The notes below the pieces were generated by a model. The model searched no databases. It was given only the letters and a program-made list of their open reading frames with translations, and was not told where the DNA came from. The translations under genes and the position numbers were made by a program. From the NCBI GenBank assembly GCA_015063225.1, contig SUSU01000002.1, positions 40,203 through 104,202 of the forward strand: a DNA stretch of 64,000 bases, given 5' to 3'. Position 1 is the stretch's first letter. The number at the start of each line of letters is the position of its first letter. Shown here one piece after another: positions 48,111 to 57,145 of the stretch. Source of the stretch: Thermoplasmata archaeon. GTDB lineage: Archaea; Thermoplasmatota; Thermoplasmata; Methanomassiliicoccales; Methanomethylophilaceae.

Positions 48111-49862
48111 GTGAGCGGGATTTTTTCTTTCGTCCGGTTCTACGGAAAGCGCGAGTGGGCTCTTACGGTGTTCGTGATAGCCCTGACGTTCGCGCAGGTG
48201 TGGCTGGATCTTGAGCTCCCCCGCTACATGGCGGCCATCACGGACGTGATCACCGCCCACGGGACCACCGCGGAGGTCACCGACAAGGCAGTGGGGATGG
48301 CGCTCTGCGCCGTGGGGAGCCTCGCGGTCGGGCTGTCGATCAGCGTGCTGGTCGGATACATCTCCGCATCCGTCGCCAAGGCCATCCGCGCCGCGGAGTT
48401 CCTCCATGTGCAGAGCTTCTCCTTCGCCGAGGTGGACCGGCTGTCCGCGTACAGCCTCATCACCCGCTCCACCAACGACGTCAAGCAGGTGCAGGATTTC
48501 ATTGGCACATCGATGCATGCGCTGGTGAGGGCGCCGATTATCTCCGTATGGGCGGTCCTCAGGATCAGTTCCGGGAACCTCACCTGGACGGCCGCGACGT
48601 TCACCGCCATCATACTCATGACCGCCCTCGTCCTCACGGTCATGCATCTGACCGCCCCGAGGTTCAAGATCATCCAGAGGATGAAGGATGCCATCAACTC
48701 CATTACCTCGGAGGCCGTCGTCGGCCAGAGGGTGATCCGCGCGTACAACGCGGAGGAGCACCAGAACGCGAGGTTCGACCGGGCCAACGAGGGCCTCATC
48801 GAGAACAACCTGCGCGTCAACCACGTCATGTCCCTGAACGTGCCGTTCAACGGCCTCATCAGGAACGGTCTCACCCTCGCCATCTATTGGCTGGGGGCGT
48901 TCATCATCGTCGGGACGTCCTCGGAATCGGAGAGGCTCGTCCTGTTCTCCGATATGATCGTCTTCGCCACCTACGCCACCCTTACTCTCAACGGGTTCCG
49001 TTCGCTGGTGCAGATTTTCAACGTCTTCCCCCGGGCGAAGGTGTCCATGGACCGCATATGGGAGGTCCTGAACACCGAACCCACCATAGTCGGAGGGGAG
49101 GTCACCGAGGGGAAGGAGAGGGGGACGCTGTCGTTCAGGAACGTGTCGTTCCGCTACCCCCTGGCCAACGCCGACGTCCTGGAGTCCGTGTCCTTCGACG
49201 TAGGGAGCGGCGAGACCGTCGCCATCATCGGCGCTACCGGGTGCGGGAAGAGCACCCTCGCCCATCTGGTCCCGAGGTTCTACGATACCACGGGAGGCTC
49301 GATACTCGTGGACGGGGTGGATGTGAGGGATTACAGCCTCGACGCACTCCGCAGCCGCATCGGGTACGTCTCCCAGAAGGCGGAGGTGCTCCGCGGGAGC
49401 GTCCGCGACAACGTGAACTACGGCGCCGGGGCGGAGAACCGCACGGATGACCAGATATGGGAGGCCCTGCAGGTCGCCTGCATAGACGATTTCGTGGAGC
49501 GCGTCGGCGGTCTCGACGTATCCCTCTCCGAGGAGGGGAAGAACCTCTCCGGCGGACAGAAGCAGAGGATATCCATCGCCAGGGCGGTCTGCAAGCGCCC
49601 CGAGATCTACGTCTTCGACGACTGTTTCTCCGCCCTCGACTTCCGCACCGACCGTGAGGTACGTGCCAGACTAAGGAAGGTCACCGGCGGCGCGACATCC
49701 GTCATAATCACGCAGAGGATCGGTACCGCCCGCGGTGCCGACCGCATCATAGTCCTTGACGGCGGGACGGTGGTGGGGCAGGGCACCCACAGGAACCTTC
49801 TCGATTCCTGTCCATTGTACCGCGAGATCGCCGAATCGCAGCGCACGGGGGATGAGATCTGA
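48111..49862 (+). CDS. ABC exporter half-transporter with degenerate ATPase site (pair 2, subunit A)
   Basis: 583-residue type IV ABC exporter subunit, paralogous to the 14859 gene (both open with a basic start then WALTVFVIALTFAQVWLDL-like helix 1). Walker A GATGCGKST (about 374), Q-loop YVSQK, signature LSGGQKQR; Walker B is VFDDCFSALD with Asp for the catalytic Glu, and the switch position is Gln in ITQRIGTA. The start is GTG at 48111 with a TATA-like box about 30-40 bp upstream. It is followed directly by subunit B (stop and start share TGATG). Confidence 0.87.
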   Translation: MSGIFSFVRFYGKREWALTVFVIALTFAQVWLDLELPRYMAAITDVITAHGTTAEVTDKAVGMALCAVGSLAVGLSISVLVGYISASVAKAIRAAEFLHVQSFSFAEVDRLSAYSLITRSTNDVKQVQDFIGTSMHALVRAPIISVWAVLRISSGNLTWTAATFTAIILMTALVLTVMHLTAPRFKIIQRMKDAINSITSEAVVGQRVIRAYNAEEHQNARFDRANEGLIENNLRVNHVMSLNVPFNGLIRNGLTLAIYWLGAFIIVGTSSESERLVLFSDMIVFATYATLTLNGFRSLVQIFNVFPRAKVSMDRIWEVLNTEPTIVGGEVTEGKERGTLSFRNVSFRYPLANADVLESVSFDVGSGETVAIIGATGCGKSTLAHLVPRFYDTTGGSILVDGVDVRDYSLDALRSRIGYVSQKAEVLRGSVRDNVNYGAGAENRTDDQIWEALQVACIDDFVERVGGLDVSLSEEGKNLSGGQKQRISIARAVCKRPEIYVFDDCFSALDFRTDREVRARLRKVTGGATSVIITQRIGTARGADRIIVLDGGTVVGQGTHRNLLDSCPLYREIAESQRTGDEI

Positions 49863-51664
49863 TGGCCGGACCAATGCCCACTAGGTTCGTCACGAGGGGC
49901 GTCAGTCTCGACAAGCCCCATTCCATGCTCAGGTCCTGGGGGTCCATCCTCAGGTACATGAGCGGCTACAAGTTCCTGTTCGCCGTCGGGATGATCCTGG
50001 TGGTCTTCGAGTCCCTGATGTCGGTGTTCGCGCCCAACTACATCAGCGAGATCACCGACCTCATCGCCGACGGCCTCTACACCGGGGACATCGACATCGA
50101 TGCGGTGAACTCCATCGGCATCATCGTCCTGCTGCTGTACACCCTCAGCCATGTGGCCATGTACATACGCAACTACGTCATGGCCGACCTTGCACAGGAC
50201 GTGGCGGGAGATATGCGCACCGACCTGAACCGCAAGCTCTCCCGCATGCCTCTGAAGTTCTTCGACGGCACCAGCAAGGGTGACGTCATGAGCCGTTTCA
50301 CCAACGATTCCGACACTGTCGGTGTCGCGCTGAACCGCAGCATCTCCGTCTTCATCCACGGGGTATGCGTGCTCATCCTCTGCTCGGTGATGATGCTGAT
50401 CACCAACGTCACCCTGACCTTCGTCGCGGTTTTCGCCGCTGTGCTCGGGTTCGGTCTGTCCGGACTCATCGTCCGTTACACGCAGAAGTACTACAGGAGG
50501 CAGCAGAAGAACATCGGCAACATGTACGGCCTCATCTCCGAGATCTACTCCTCCCACGACCTCGTCCTCTCCTACAGCGGGGAGGCCTCCAACAGGAGGA
50601 CCTTCGAGGGCATCAACGAGGACCTGCGCATGAGCGGTTTCCGCTCGGAGATCACCATGGGCCTCCTGCCCGCGGTCATGGCCTTCGCCGGGAACGTGGG
50701 GTATGTGCTGGTCTGCATCGTCGGTTCCGTCATGGTCATCGAGGGCGACATCACCATCGGTGTGGTCGTCGCCTTCATCCTCTTCGAGAAGATGTTCATG
50801 GGCCCCCTCGACATGATATCGGGATCCCTCGGCCACCTGCAGGCCGCCGGGGCCGGTGCGGAGAGGGTGTTCGAGTTCCTCGACGCCGAGGAGATGCCCG
50901 ACGACCCGGAGGACCCCGAGAAGACGGAGGTCTCCGGCAGGGTGGAGTTCAGGGACGTGCACTTCGGGTACGTCCCCGGAGAGGAGACCATCAAAGGATT
51001 CTCGGTCTCTGTGGAGCCTGGTCAGAAGGTCGCGATCGTCGGCGCCACCGGTGCCGGGAAGACCACCATCGTCAACCTGCTCATGAAGTTCTACGAGGTG
51101 GGCAGCGGGGACATCCTCATCGACGGGGTATCCATCAAGGATATGTCCCGCGCCCGCGTACACTCCATGTTCTGCATGGTCCTGCAGGACACCTGGCTCT
51201 TCCGCGGGACCATCAGGGAGAACATCGCATATTGTGTGGATGCGGACGATGCCGAGATCATGGACGCCTGCGACAAGGTCGGGCTCAGGGCGTTCATCGA
51301 GGCCCTCCCGGACGGGTTGGACACCATGGTGGGCAAGGGCAGCGACCTGTCAGAGGGACAGAAGCAGCAGATCTGCATCGCGCGTGCGCTGATCGACAGG
51401 TCCCCCATGCTGATCCTGGACGAGGCCACCTCCTCCGTGGACACCAGGACGGAGGTCGTTATCCAGAACGCCATCGACTCCATGATGGTGGGAAGGACCT
51501 GTTTCGTCATCGCCCACCGTCTGTCCACGGTCCGCAACGCCGACATCATCCTGGTCATGAAGGACGGGAACATCGTGGAGAAGGGGACGCACGACGGCCT
51601 CCTGGAGAAGGGCGGGGTCTACGCGGACCTCTACCGTTCGCAGTTCGAGGATGTCTACCAGTGA
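49862..51664 (+). CDS. ABC exporter half-transporter with active ATPase site (pair 2, subunit B)
   Basis: 600-residue partner. Six membrane spans (about 35-330), then an NBD with Walker A GATGAGKTT (about 394), Q-loop MVLQDTWLF, Walker B LILDEATSSVD with catalytic Glu and the switch His in VIAHRLSTV. The signature is LSEGQ, a variant, so in the heterodimer the consensus site pairs this Walker A/B with subunit A's LSGGQ. It is the paralogue of the 16586 gene; synteny of the A-B order is kept, indicating duplication of a whole operon. The substrate is unknown. Confidence 0.88.
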   Translation: MAGPMPTRFVTRGVSLDKPHSMLRSWGSILRYMSGYKFLFAVGMILVVFESLMSVFAPNYISEITDLIADGLYTGDIDIDAVNSIGIIVLLLYTLSHVAMYIRNYVMADLAQDVAGDMRTDLNRKLSRMPLKFFDGTSKGDVMSRFTNDSDTVGVALNRSISVFIHGVCVLILCSVMMLITNVTLTFVAVFAAVLGFGLSGLIVRYTQKYYRRQQKNIGNMYGLISEIYSSHDLVLSYSGEASNRRTFEGINEDLRMSGFRSEITMGLLPAVMAFAGNVGYVLVCIVGSVMVIEGDITIGVVVAFILFEKMFMGPLDMISGSLGHLQAAGAGAERVFEFLDAEEMPDDPEDPEKTEVSGRVEFRDVHFGYVPGEETIKGFSVSVEPGQKVAIVGATGAGKTTIVNLLMKFYEVGSGDILIDGVSIKDMSRARVHSMFCMVLQDTWLFRGTIRENIAYCVDADDAEIMDACDKVGLRAFIEALPDGLDTMVGKGSDLSEGQKQQICIARALIDRSPMLILDEATSSVDTRTEVVIQNAIDSMMVGRTCFVIAHRLSTVRNADIILVMKDGNIVEKGTHDGLLEKGGVYADLYRSQFEDVYQ

Positions 51665-51710
51665 GGCCGCGGGGCGTAGTATTTTCAACTACGGTCATTT
51701 CCGAATATCT

Positions 51711-52508
51711 ATGGACAGCTATCTCCGCGAGAGGGAGACGATACCCGCTCTGGTCGCCAGGGCGACGGATTCCTACTGCCGTACGGCAGCGAAGAGTCAG
51801 GAGGTAAAGGAGAACGCCGCCGGATCCTTCGACATCGTCACCGATGCCGACGAGAGGGCGCAGGAGATAATCATCAGCGGGCTGAACGAGCTGTTCCCCG
51901 ACGACCTCATCATCGCCGAGGAGCACAGGGAGGCCTCCCTTACCGGGGAGCGTACGTGGGTGATCGACCCCATAGACGGCACCCTGAACTATAACCGCGG
52001 AGTGCCCGTCTTCGGCACTCAGATGGCGCTGATGGTGGACAAACAGCCCGTCTTCTCCATCGTGAGTCTCCCCGCCTTGGGGGAGGTGTACATGGCCGAC
52101 AGGGAGAACGGCGCCACCATGAACGGCATTCCCCTGAAACAGAGCGGCGACAGGCCCCTGAGGGAGTGCATCGTCAGCACCGGGGACTTCTCCAGGAAGA
52201 AGGTGTTCTGGAGGGAGAAGCATGAGGAACTCATCGGGAGGATGAGGGATGAGGTCGCCAGGATCCGTATGTTCGGCGCCGCGTGCGCGGATTTCGCCTT
52301 CCTTGCCTCGGGGAAGACCGACATCCACCTGAGATTCGTCAACAAGCTGTGGGATTTCGTCCCCGGGATGTTCATAGCCGAGATGTCCGGCGCTTATTAC
52401 GACAGGGACCTCCTCGAATCCACCCGCCTCCTGGTGGTGTGCGGGTCCGAGAACGAGTCCCGCGAGTTCGCCGGGAAGGTCCTCGACGGGATGGTTCTGA
52501 GGGAGTGA
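51711..52508 (+). CDS. Inositol monophosphatase-family phosphatase
   Basis: 265-residue Mg-dependent phosphatase of the IMPase/FBPase/CysQ superfamily. FDIVTDADERAQ (40-51), E70 and E71 in AEEH, WVIDPIDGTLNYNRGVPVFG with D86 and D89, and D215 in LWDFVPG are the metal-site residues. The start is the ATG at 51711, about 46 bp after the exporter stop. Substrate could be inositol phosphate (relevant to archaetidylinositol synthesis), fructose bisphosphate or PAP; sequence alone does not decide. It is followed at 1 bp by an MFS gene. Confidence 0.87.
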   Translation: MDSYLRERETIPALVARATDSYCRTAAKSQEVKENAAGSFDIVTDADERAQEIIISGLNELFPDDLIIAEEHREASLTGERTWVIDPIDGTLNYNRGVPVFGTQMALMVDKQPVFSIVSLPALGEVYMADRENGATMNGIPLKQSGDRPLRECIVSTGDFSRKKVFWREKHEELIGRMRDEVARIRMFGAACADFAFLASGKTDIHLRFVNKLWDFVPGMFIAEMSGAYYDRDLLESTRLLVVCGSENESREFAGKVLDGMVLRE

Positions 52509-52509
52509 C

Positions 52510-53715
52510 ATGAAGGTCGAGGGGCAGAGGCATCTGGGGAAGGGGCCGCTGATGGCCCTCATCATCATCCTCTGCTTCTTCCCGCCCCTATCCACGGACA
52601 TGTTCCTCTCGGACATGCCCAACATGGCCGCCGAACTGGGGACGGACCCGTCCACCATGAACATGGTGCTCTACGGGTACATCTTCTCCCTCGCGGTCTC
52701 CATCCTCGTCTTCGGTCCGATCACAGACAGGTACGGCCGCAAGCCGGTGCTCTTCTTCGCCACCGCGGAGTACATCGTGTCGACGGTGGCCGGGAGCATG
52801 GTGGACGACATCTACATCCTCATCGCGTTCCGTGTCCTGCAGGGTATCGGTTCCGGTGCCGCGATGACCGTATCGACCGCGCTCATCAAGGACTGTTTCC
52901 GCGGGCCGGCGATGCAGAAGGTCCTCTTCGTCACCGCCGTGATGGGGGTTCTGGCTCCTTTGATCGCACCCATCCTAGGTTCCTGGATCATAAGCTTCTC
53001 CGACTGGAGATGGGCCATGGCGGCGCCCGCCTTCCTGGGCGTCGTGTGCCTCGTCATGACCGCCCTCCTCACGGAGACCGTCACCGAGGAGCACCGCGCC
53101 GGGGCATCGATAATCGGCAACTTCCGCAAGACTGTGGAGATACTGAGCGACCGCGCCTTCACGGCCTTCCTCATTCTAGCCACCGTATTCCACGCGGTGT
53201 TCATGGGTTATCTGTCCGTATCCTCGTACATCTACGAGGAGACCTTCGGCTGCGCTCCGATGGAGTATTCCATGTACCTCGCCGTCGCGCTGATAGGGGG
53301 GACCCTCCTCATGGTTCCCGTGAACCGTGTCTGGAGGGCGGTCGGCAACGTGAGGGCGATACCGATGTACCTCATCCTCGTGCTGCTCTCCGCACTCCTG
53401 ATGTTCACCGTCGCGGACAGGGGCTCCATATGGTTCTATGCGGCGTTCCTGCCCTGCGTGACCGTGACCTCGGCCGTCAGGCCTTACGGGATGGGCATAG
53501 TGATGGCGTCCCGTGACGGAGACAACGGGCTGATCTCCTCGCTCATCAACTTCATGATATTCTTCATGGGCGTTATCGGGATGGCGGTGTCTACCATGTT
53601 CCCCGATTTCATCCAGGGGTTGGGGCTGATGATGGTCGCCACCTCGGTGATCTACGTGGCGATGTGGGCCGCCCTCAAGTTCATGGGGTACCGCCTCCGC
53701 AGTTTGGCGAACTGA
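52510..53715 (+). CDS. MFS transporter, Bcr/CflA-like
   Basis: 401-residue transporter with twelve predicted spans. The second-loop motif GPITDRYGRKPVLFF (about 70-84, MFS motif A), LIAFRVLQGIGSGAAMTVSTA (motif B region, span 4) and GVLAPLIAPILGSWI (motif C-like, antiporter) indicate a proton-coupled drug or metabolite exporter. It starts 1 bp after the phosphatase stop and abuts the convergent FMN-protein gene at TGATCA. Substrate unknown. Confidence 0.86.
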   Translation: MKVEGQRHLGKGPLMALIIILCFFPPLSTDMFLSDMPNMAAELGTDPSTMNMVLYGYIFSLAVSILVFGPITDRYGRKPVLFFATAEYIVSTVAGSMVDDIYILIAFRVLQGIGSGAAMTVSTALIKDCFRGPAMQKVLFVTAVMGVLAPLIAPILGSWIISFSDWRWAMAAPAFLGVVCLVMTALLTETVTEEHRAGASIIGNFRKTVEILSDRAFTAFLILATVFHAVFMGYLSVSSYIYEETFGCAPMEYSMYLAVALIGGTLLMVPVNRVWRAVGNVRAIPMYLILVLLSALLMFTVADRGSIWFYAAFLPCVTVTSAVRPYGMGIVMASRDGDNGLISSLINFMIFFMGVIGMAVSTMFPDFIQGLGLMMVATSVIYVAMWAALKFMGYRLRSLAN

Positions 53716-54219
53716 TCAGACAGTACGGTTGCCGGGCATCGCGGGGCGTTTTTTGCCCGTGGCGGACTCTATGGTGATGGCGAAAACGGCCGCGGCGGCG
53801 GCCTTGTGGGGGTTCACTGGTCCGTTGTCCTTCACGGGGACGAGGGTCTTCACGAGGTCGTAGAGGATGTCCTCCTTCTCCTTGGGGTCGGTGACCTCCT
53901 CGACCCTGCCCTTCACGATGATGCTGGTGTAGTCCGTGGTGACGTTGCATGTCTCAGGGCCGGTGATCTCGAAACCCTCATGGGAGTAGACCGTGAAGCA
54001 CACCCTCCCGTCGCGGAGGATGTTGTCGTACTTCTCCCCCGCCGCGCGTCCGTGGAAGCAGATCTTCCCGTTCCTGAGGATATAGTTCACCGGGACGCCG
54101 TATGGATAACCGTCGGGCCCGTTGGAACAGAGCACTCCGTCCCTCCCCTTCGAGAGGTATTCCATGACCTCTTCCTCAGAGAGAGCCAGCTTCTTCATCA
54201 TCGGCTGCATTTCACTCAT
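53716..54219 (-). CDS. Pyridoxamine 5'-phosphate oxidase-like (NimA-type) FMN protein
   Basis: 167-residue split-barrel flavoprotein. GVLCSNGPDGYPYGVPVNYI, ICFHGRAAGEKYDNI and GRVCFTVY form the FMN-binding NimA-like pattern; relatives reduce nitroimidazoles or bind F420. The start is the ATG at 54217-54219, which overlaps the stop of the PH-like membrane gene (ATGA); the longer open frame upstream is a shadow of that gene. No catalytic residue set allows substrate prediction. Confidence 0.84.
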   Translation of the reverse strand: MSEMQPMMKKLALSEEEVMEYLSKGRDGVLCSNGPDGYPYGVPVNYILRNGKICFHGRAAGEKYDNILRDGRVCFTVYSHEGFEITGPETCNVTTDYTSIIVKGRVEEVTDPKEKEDILYDLVKTLVPVKDNGPVNPHKAAAAAVFAITIESATGKKRPAMPGNRTV

Positions 54220-54716
54220 CTTCTGCGGGGATGTTCGGGGACGCGGGTTTTCAGCTGCTCGCAGATCTCCTGAGTCTCCTCCACGGTCTTGAGATTGAAT
54301 ACGACTATTTGTCCCTTGTATCTCACGACGACGAACGCGGGGAGGTCGGTATCGGCGCACAGGGTGTAATCGCCGAACTCGGGGTTGTTGCAGGTCCCGC
54401 TGATCATCCATCCGTTGCTGTGTCCCTTCTGGAGGAAACCGGTGGTCATCTTATCGCGGAACTCGACGGAACGGAGGTCTGAGGTGTTGATCCTCAGGTC
54501 GACGCCGGAGGCGGTGATGGACACCGTGCTCCCGTCTATGGTGACCGACGGGCGTTTCACGTAAGCGATAGGTAGGATGAGGACGGCCATCGCGAGGATG
54601 CCGAGCACCGCCATCGCCCACAGGGGGATCTCGATTCCCAGTGCGAACACGGCCACTATGACCAACGCGATAACGCCGAATCCCGCGAGTCCGTAGGTCA
54701 CGCTGGAGTTGGCCAT
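54216..54716 (-). CDS. Two-span membrane protein with PH-like domain
   Basis: 166 residues: two N-terminal hydrophobic helices (about 8-29 and 33-52) with a short turn, then a soluble beta-rich domain (SVTIDGSTVSITASGVDLRI, LRSVEFRD, VVRYKGQIVVFNL) ending in a helix, the pattern of bacterial-type PH domains on membrane anchors. The soluble part probably faces the cytoplasm. It overlaps the FMN gene downstream and lies 4 bp from the methyltransferase upstream. Function unknown. Confidence 0.7.
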   Translation of the reverse strand: MANSSVTYGLAGFGVIALVIVAVFALGIEIPLWAMAVLGILAMAVLILPIAYVKRPSVTIDGSTVSITASGVDLRINTSDLRSVEFRDKMTTGFLQKGHSNGWMISGTCNNPEFGDYTLCADTDLPAFVVVRYKGQIVVFNLKTVEETQEICEQLKTRVPEHPRRR

Positions 54717-54720
54717 GGAA

Positions 54721-55341
54721 TCACGACTTCTTCCCCAGGTACGCCACCCAGTTGCGGTCCTCGTCCACCGTCGTCTTGACGGTCATGCCCGCGGCCTCCA
54801 TGAGTGAGGTCATCTCCTCGTGGGAGACGAGTTTCATGTGGTGGGACTCGCACACCTTGGACAGTTCCGCGTCGTTCTTCCCGTTGAAGAACTGCTCGGA
54901 GACGATGAGCATCAGGCCGCCCTCCCTGAGTTTGGATGCCGCGGACTTGATATCGTTCGCCAGGTCCGGCCAGAAGAAATAGGTCTCGATGGCGGTGATG
55001 AGGTCGAACTCCCCGTCGGGGAACGGGATGTCCGATACCCCGGCGACCTGCACTCTCACCTTACCGGCCGCCACGAGGAAGGAGTTCTTCTTCCTGGCGT
55101 ACTCGACCGAGGTCTCGGAGATGTCTATGCCGTCGCAGACGGAGCGGGGCCATTTCATGGAGAGCACGCGGAGTACGTTTCCCCCGCCACATCCGACGTC
55201 GAGGACGCGGGAGGCGGTGAACGCCTCAGGAATCGTAGCTATCGCCCAGGCGGAGAGGTCCTTGTGGTGCTCGTTCATCTTCTCGAGGACCTTGATGCCC
55301 TCCTCGCCCTCGGGCCTTTGACACTGGTCTTCCTCAACCAT
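54721..55341 (-). CDS. Class I SAM-dependent methyltransferase
   Basis: 206-residue methyltransferase. Motif I VLDVGCGGGNVLRVLS (about 46-61), motif II CDGIDISETSVEYA, and motif IV FDLITAIETYFFWPDL are clear; the first 30 residues are hydrophilic with HHKDLSAWAI leading the fold. A small-molecule substrate (UbiE-like group) is likely but undefined. It heads a three-gene leftward run with the PH-like and FMN genes. Confidence 0.85.
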   Translation of the reverse strand: MVEEDQCQRPEGEEGIKVLEKMNEHHKDLSAWAIATIPEAFTASRVLDVGCGGGNVLRVLSMKWPRSVCDGIDISETSVEYARKKNSFLVAAGKVRVQVAGVSDIPFPDGEFDLITAIETYFFWPDLANDIKSAASKLREGGLMLIVSEQFFNGKNDAELSKVCESHHMKLVSHEEMTSLMEAAGMTVKTTVDEDRNWVAYLGKKS

Positions 55342-55386
55342 GGTTATCCTCTTGTTCGTATGATGATACGGTATATTTCGGTACGG

Positions 55387-56760
55387 TTAGAAGGACGGGC
55401 CGTCGTACTTTCTTTCCAGCAGATTGATGAATGCGGCTGCGAACAGGGGGTAATGCTCTATGCCGTCCTCCATAACTATGTTCCCGTTCTCGAACATGAT
55501 CCTGCGGTCCACATTGAAGACGCTGTTCACTTTCGTTATCGACGGGGCCGTCCTGTCCTTTCCGGATTTCACCTCTATGGCAACGGATTCGTTCAGCAGT
55601 TCTATGACGAAATCTATCTCCATCTGGTTCTTGCCGCTGGATTTACGGTAGAATCTCGGTTTTATCCCGTTCTTCGCCAGACATTCAGCAATCTCGTTCT
55701 CCAATATTGCTCCAGCGTTGTATTTGTCGTTACCGTCGTAAATCGCCATCGCGGCGGACCTGCCCATCATCCTGACGAGCATGCCCGTATCCGAGAGGTA
55801 GACCTTGAACGAATCCTCTATCCTTCTGAAAGGCAGTTCAGGCGATTCGAGGGCGAAGCAGAAGTTTCCGTATCCCGCGCCTTCGATCCACAGGAGGTTC
55901 TCGGCGTATTTCTCCGCGGAGGCACGTGAACCAGATTCTTTCTCGAGGCGCGAAAATTGGAATTTCTTGTTGTTGGCACTCAGGTGTTCGGGTATGGATT
56001 CGAAGCATCTTTGGGTCTTAATCGAGTTCACAGGGTCGTTGTAGCGGTTGATGTCGTTGATGACATCCCCCAAGATGACGTCGAGTTCCCTGCCCGCATC
56101 GGCGAACTGTCCCGATTCCACGAATGCCGCGACGGCCGCCGGCATCCCTCCGGTTATCATGTAGTTACGGAAATGGGATCCGAGAACCTCGAGTTCGGTC
56201 TCCCGGAGGGGTTCCCTCTTCGAGATCCTTTCCTTGACCTCATCCAGGATTTTGAGGTTGAAGCCTATCGCCCACAGATATTCTTCGAAATCCATGGACC
56301 TCATGGTCAGGACCTCTTCATAACCCATCGGTGAAAGGGTCTTTTCCGTCTTTTCCTTTTTTTTCCTTTTCGCATTAAGATTCTTTACGCCAAGAAGGGA
56401 ACCGGAGGTGATGACATCGTACCTTCCGTCCTGTGCGAACCATTTGAGCGATGCCCTTGCCTGGGGGCATTCCTGTACCTCGTCGAGGAAGATGAGCGTG
56501 TCCCCGGGTTGGAAAGATACGTTGTTCAGTCTTATCGATAATTCCCTGATTACCGAATCTACGTCGGTCGCTCTCTCGAAAGCGCGTTTCATCTCCGGGG
56601 TTTTCGTGAAATCGATTTCGATGAAGCGGCCGTAATTGTTCTTTGCGAACTCTTCGATGATGTAGGTCTTTCCGACTTGTCTCTGGCCTTGGATGGTGAG
56701 GCATTTGCCGTGTTTGTCGTTCTTCCATGCCATAAGGCGGTCGGTAATCTTCCTTTTCAC
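55387..56760 (-). CDS. AAA/DUF4143 family ATPase
   Basis: 457-residue protein of the AAA_14-DUF4143 family. Walker A GQRQVGKT (25-32), Walker B LIFLDEVQE (89-97), and a C-terminal segment QMEIDFVIELLNES with VAIEVKSGKD that resembles a PD-(D/E)xK nuclease core. Biological role is not established; homologues are widely transferred between prokaryotes. The gene is more AT-rich than its neighbours, ends in TAA and starts next to a TATA box (about 56780-56791), so it is leaderless and probably acquired. Tandem repeats precede the promoter. Confidence 0.87.
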   Translation of the reverse strand: MKRKITDRLMAWKNDKHGKCLTIQGQRQVGKTYIIEEFAKNNYGRFIEIDFTKTPEMKRAFERATDVDSVIRELSIRLNNVSFQPGDTLIFLDEVQECPQARASLKWFAQDGRYDVITSGSLLGVKNLNAKRKKKEKTEKTLSPMGYEEVLTMRSMDFEEYLWAIGFNLKILDEVKERISKREPLRETELEVLGSHFRNYMITGGMPAAVAAFVESGQFADAGRELDVILGDVINDINRYNDPVNSIKTQRCFESIPEHLSANNKKFQFSRLEKESGSRASAEKYAENLLWIEGAGYGNFCFALESPELPFRRIEDSFKVYLSDTGMLVRMMGRSAAMAIYDGNDKYNAGAILENEIAECLAKNGIKPRFYRKSSGKNQMEIDFVIELLNESVAIEVKSGKDRTAPSITKVNSVFNVDRRIMFENGNIVMEDGIEHYPLFAAAFINLLERKYDGPSF

Positions 56761-56804
56761 GGTTTTCAGTATGATTTTGATTATATAAAATTCTGTGGAA
56801 TTTG

Positions 56805-56868
56805 GATTAATCGTACTTTTACGGCCGTAGAATTCAGATTAATCGTACTTTTACGGCCGTAGAATTCA
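56805..56868. repeat. Tandem 32-bp repeat upstream of the DUF4143 gene
   Basis: Two exact 32-bp copies (56805-56836 and 56837-56868), each containing the palindrome TACGGCCGTA and a GAATTC, with a degenerate partial copy on the left (TGTGGAATTTG) and a start of another on the right (GATTGAAAATAAA). They lie about 15 bp upstream of the TATA box. Array position suggests multiple regulator sites. Confidence 0.8.
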
Positions 56869-56961
56869 GATTGAAAATAAAGCTAGATGAGTAAAATATG
56901 AACGGTCTAAAAACGGTCGTAATGATTCGCGTGACGGAGCAGACGAATGAGGTGATTAGAA

Positions 56962-57046
56962 TGGCGCCGAGAGAGAGATTCGAACTCCCGAGGTTCGCAC
57001 CAGCGGTTTTCGAGACCGCCGCCTTACCGGGCTGGGCCATCTCGGC
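56962..57046 (-). tRNA. tRNA-Ser (anticodon CGA), CCA encoded
   Basis: Read on the minus strand: acceptor GCCGAGA pairs with TCTCGGC, discriminator G, then CCA (56962-56964). Anticodon stem GCGGT/ACCGC encloses loop CTCGAAA, giving anticodon CGA for UCG. T-arm GGGAGTTCGAATCTC fits. The long variable arm is present. It sits 100 bp from the proA gene, with no integrase nearby. Confidence 0.9.
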
Positions 57047-57145
57047 GTGAATGGCCCAAACTTATGCAGATATATAACCGATTGCGCGCCCGACAGTACG
57101 CGCGCACGCGCCAAACTATAAGTCGAATACCCCGATGCTCCGGGC

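Noticed and set aside
56962..57046. tRNA-Ser as an attachment site for an integrated element
   Set aside because: No integrase and no direct repeat of the tRNA 3' end was found; the nearby DUF4143 gene may be transferred but not as a site-specific island.
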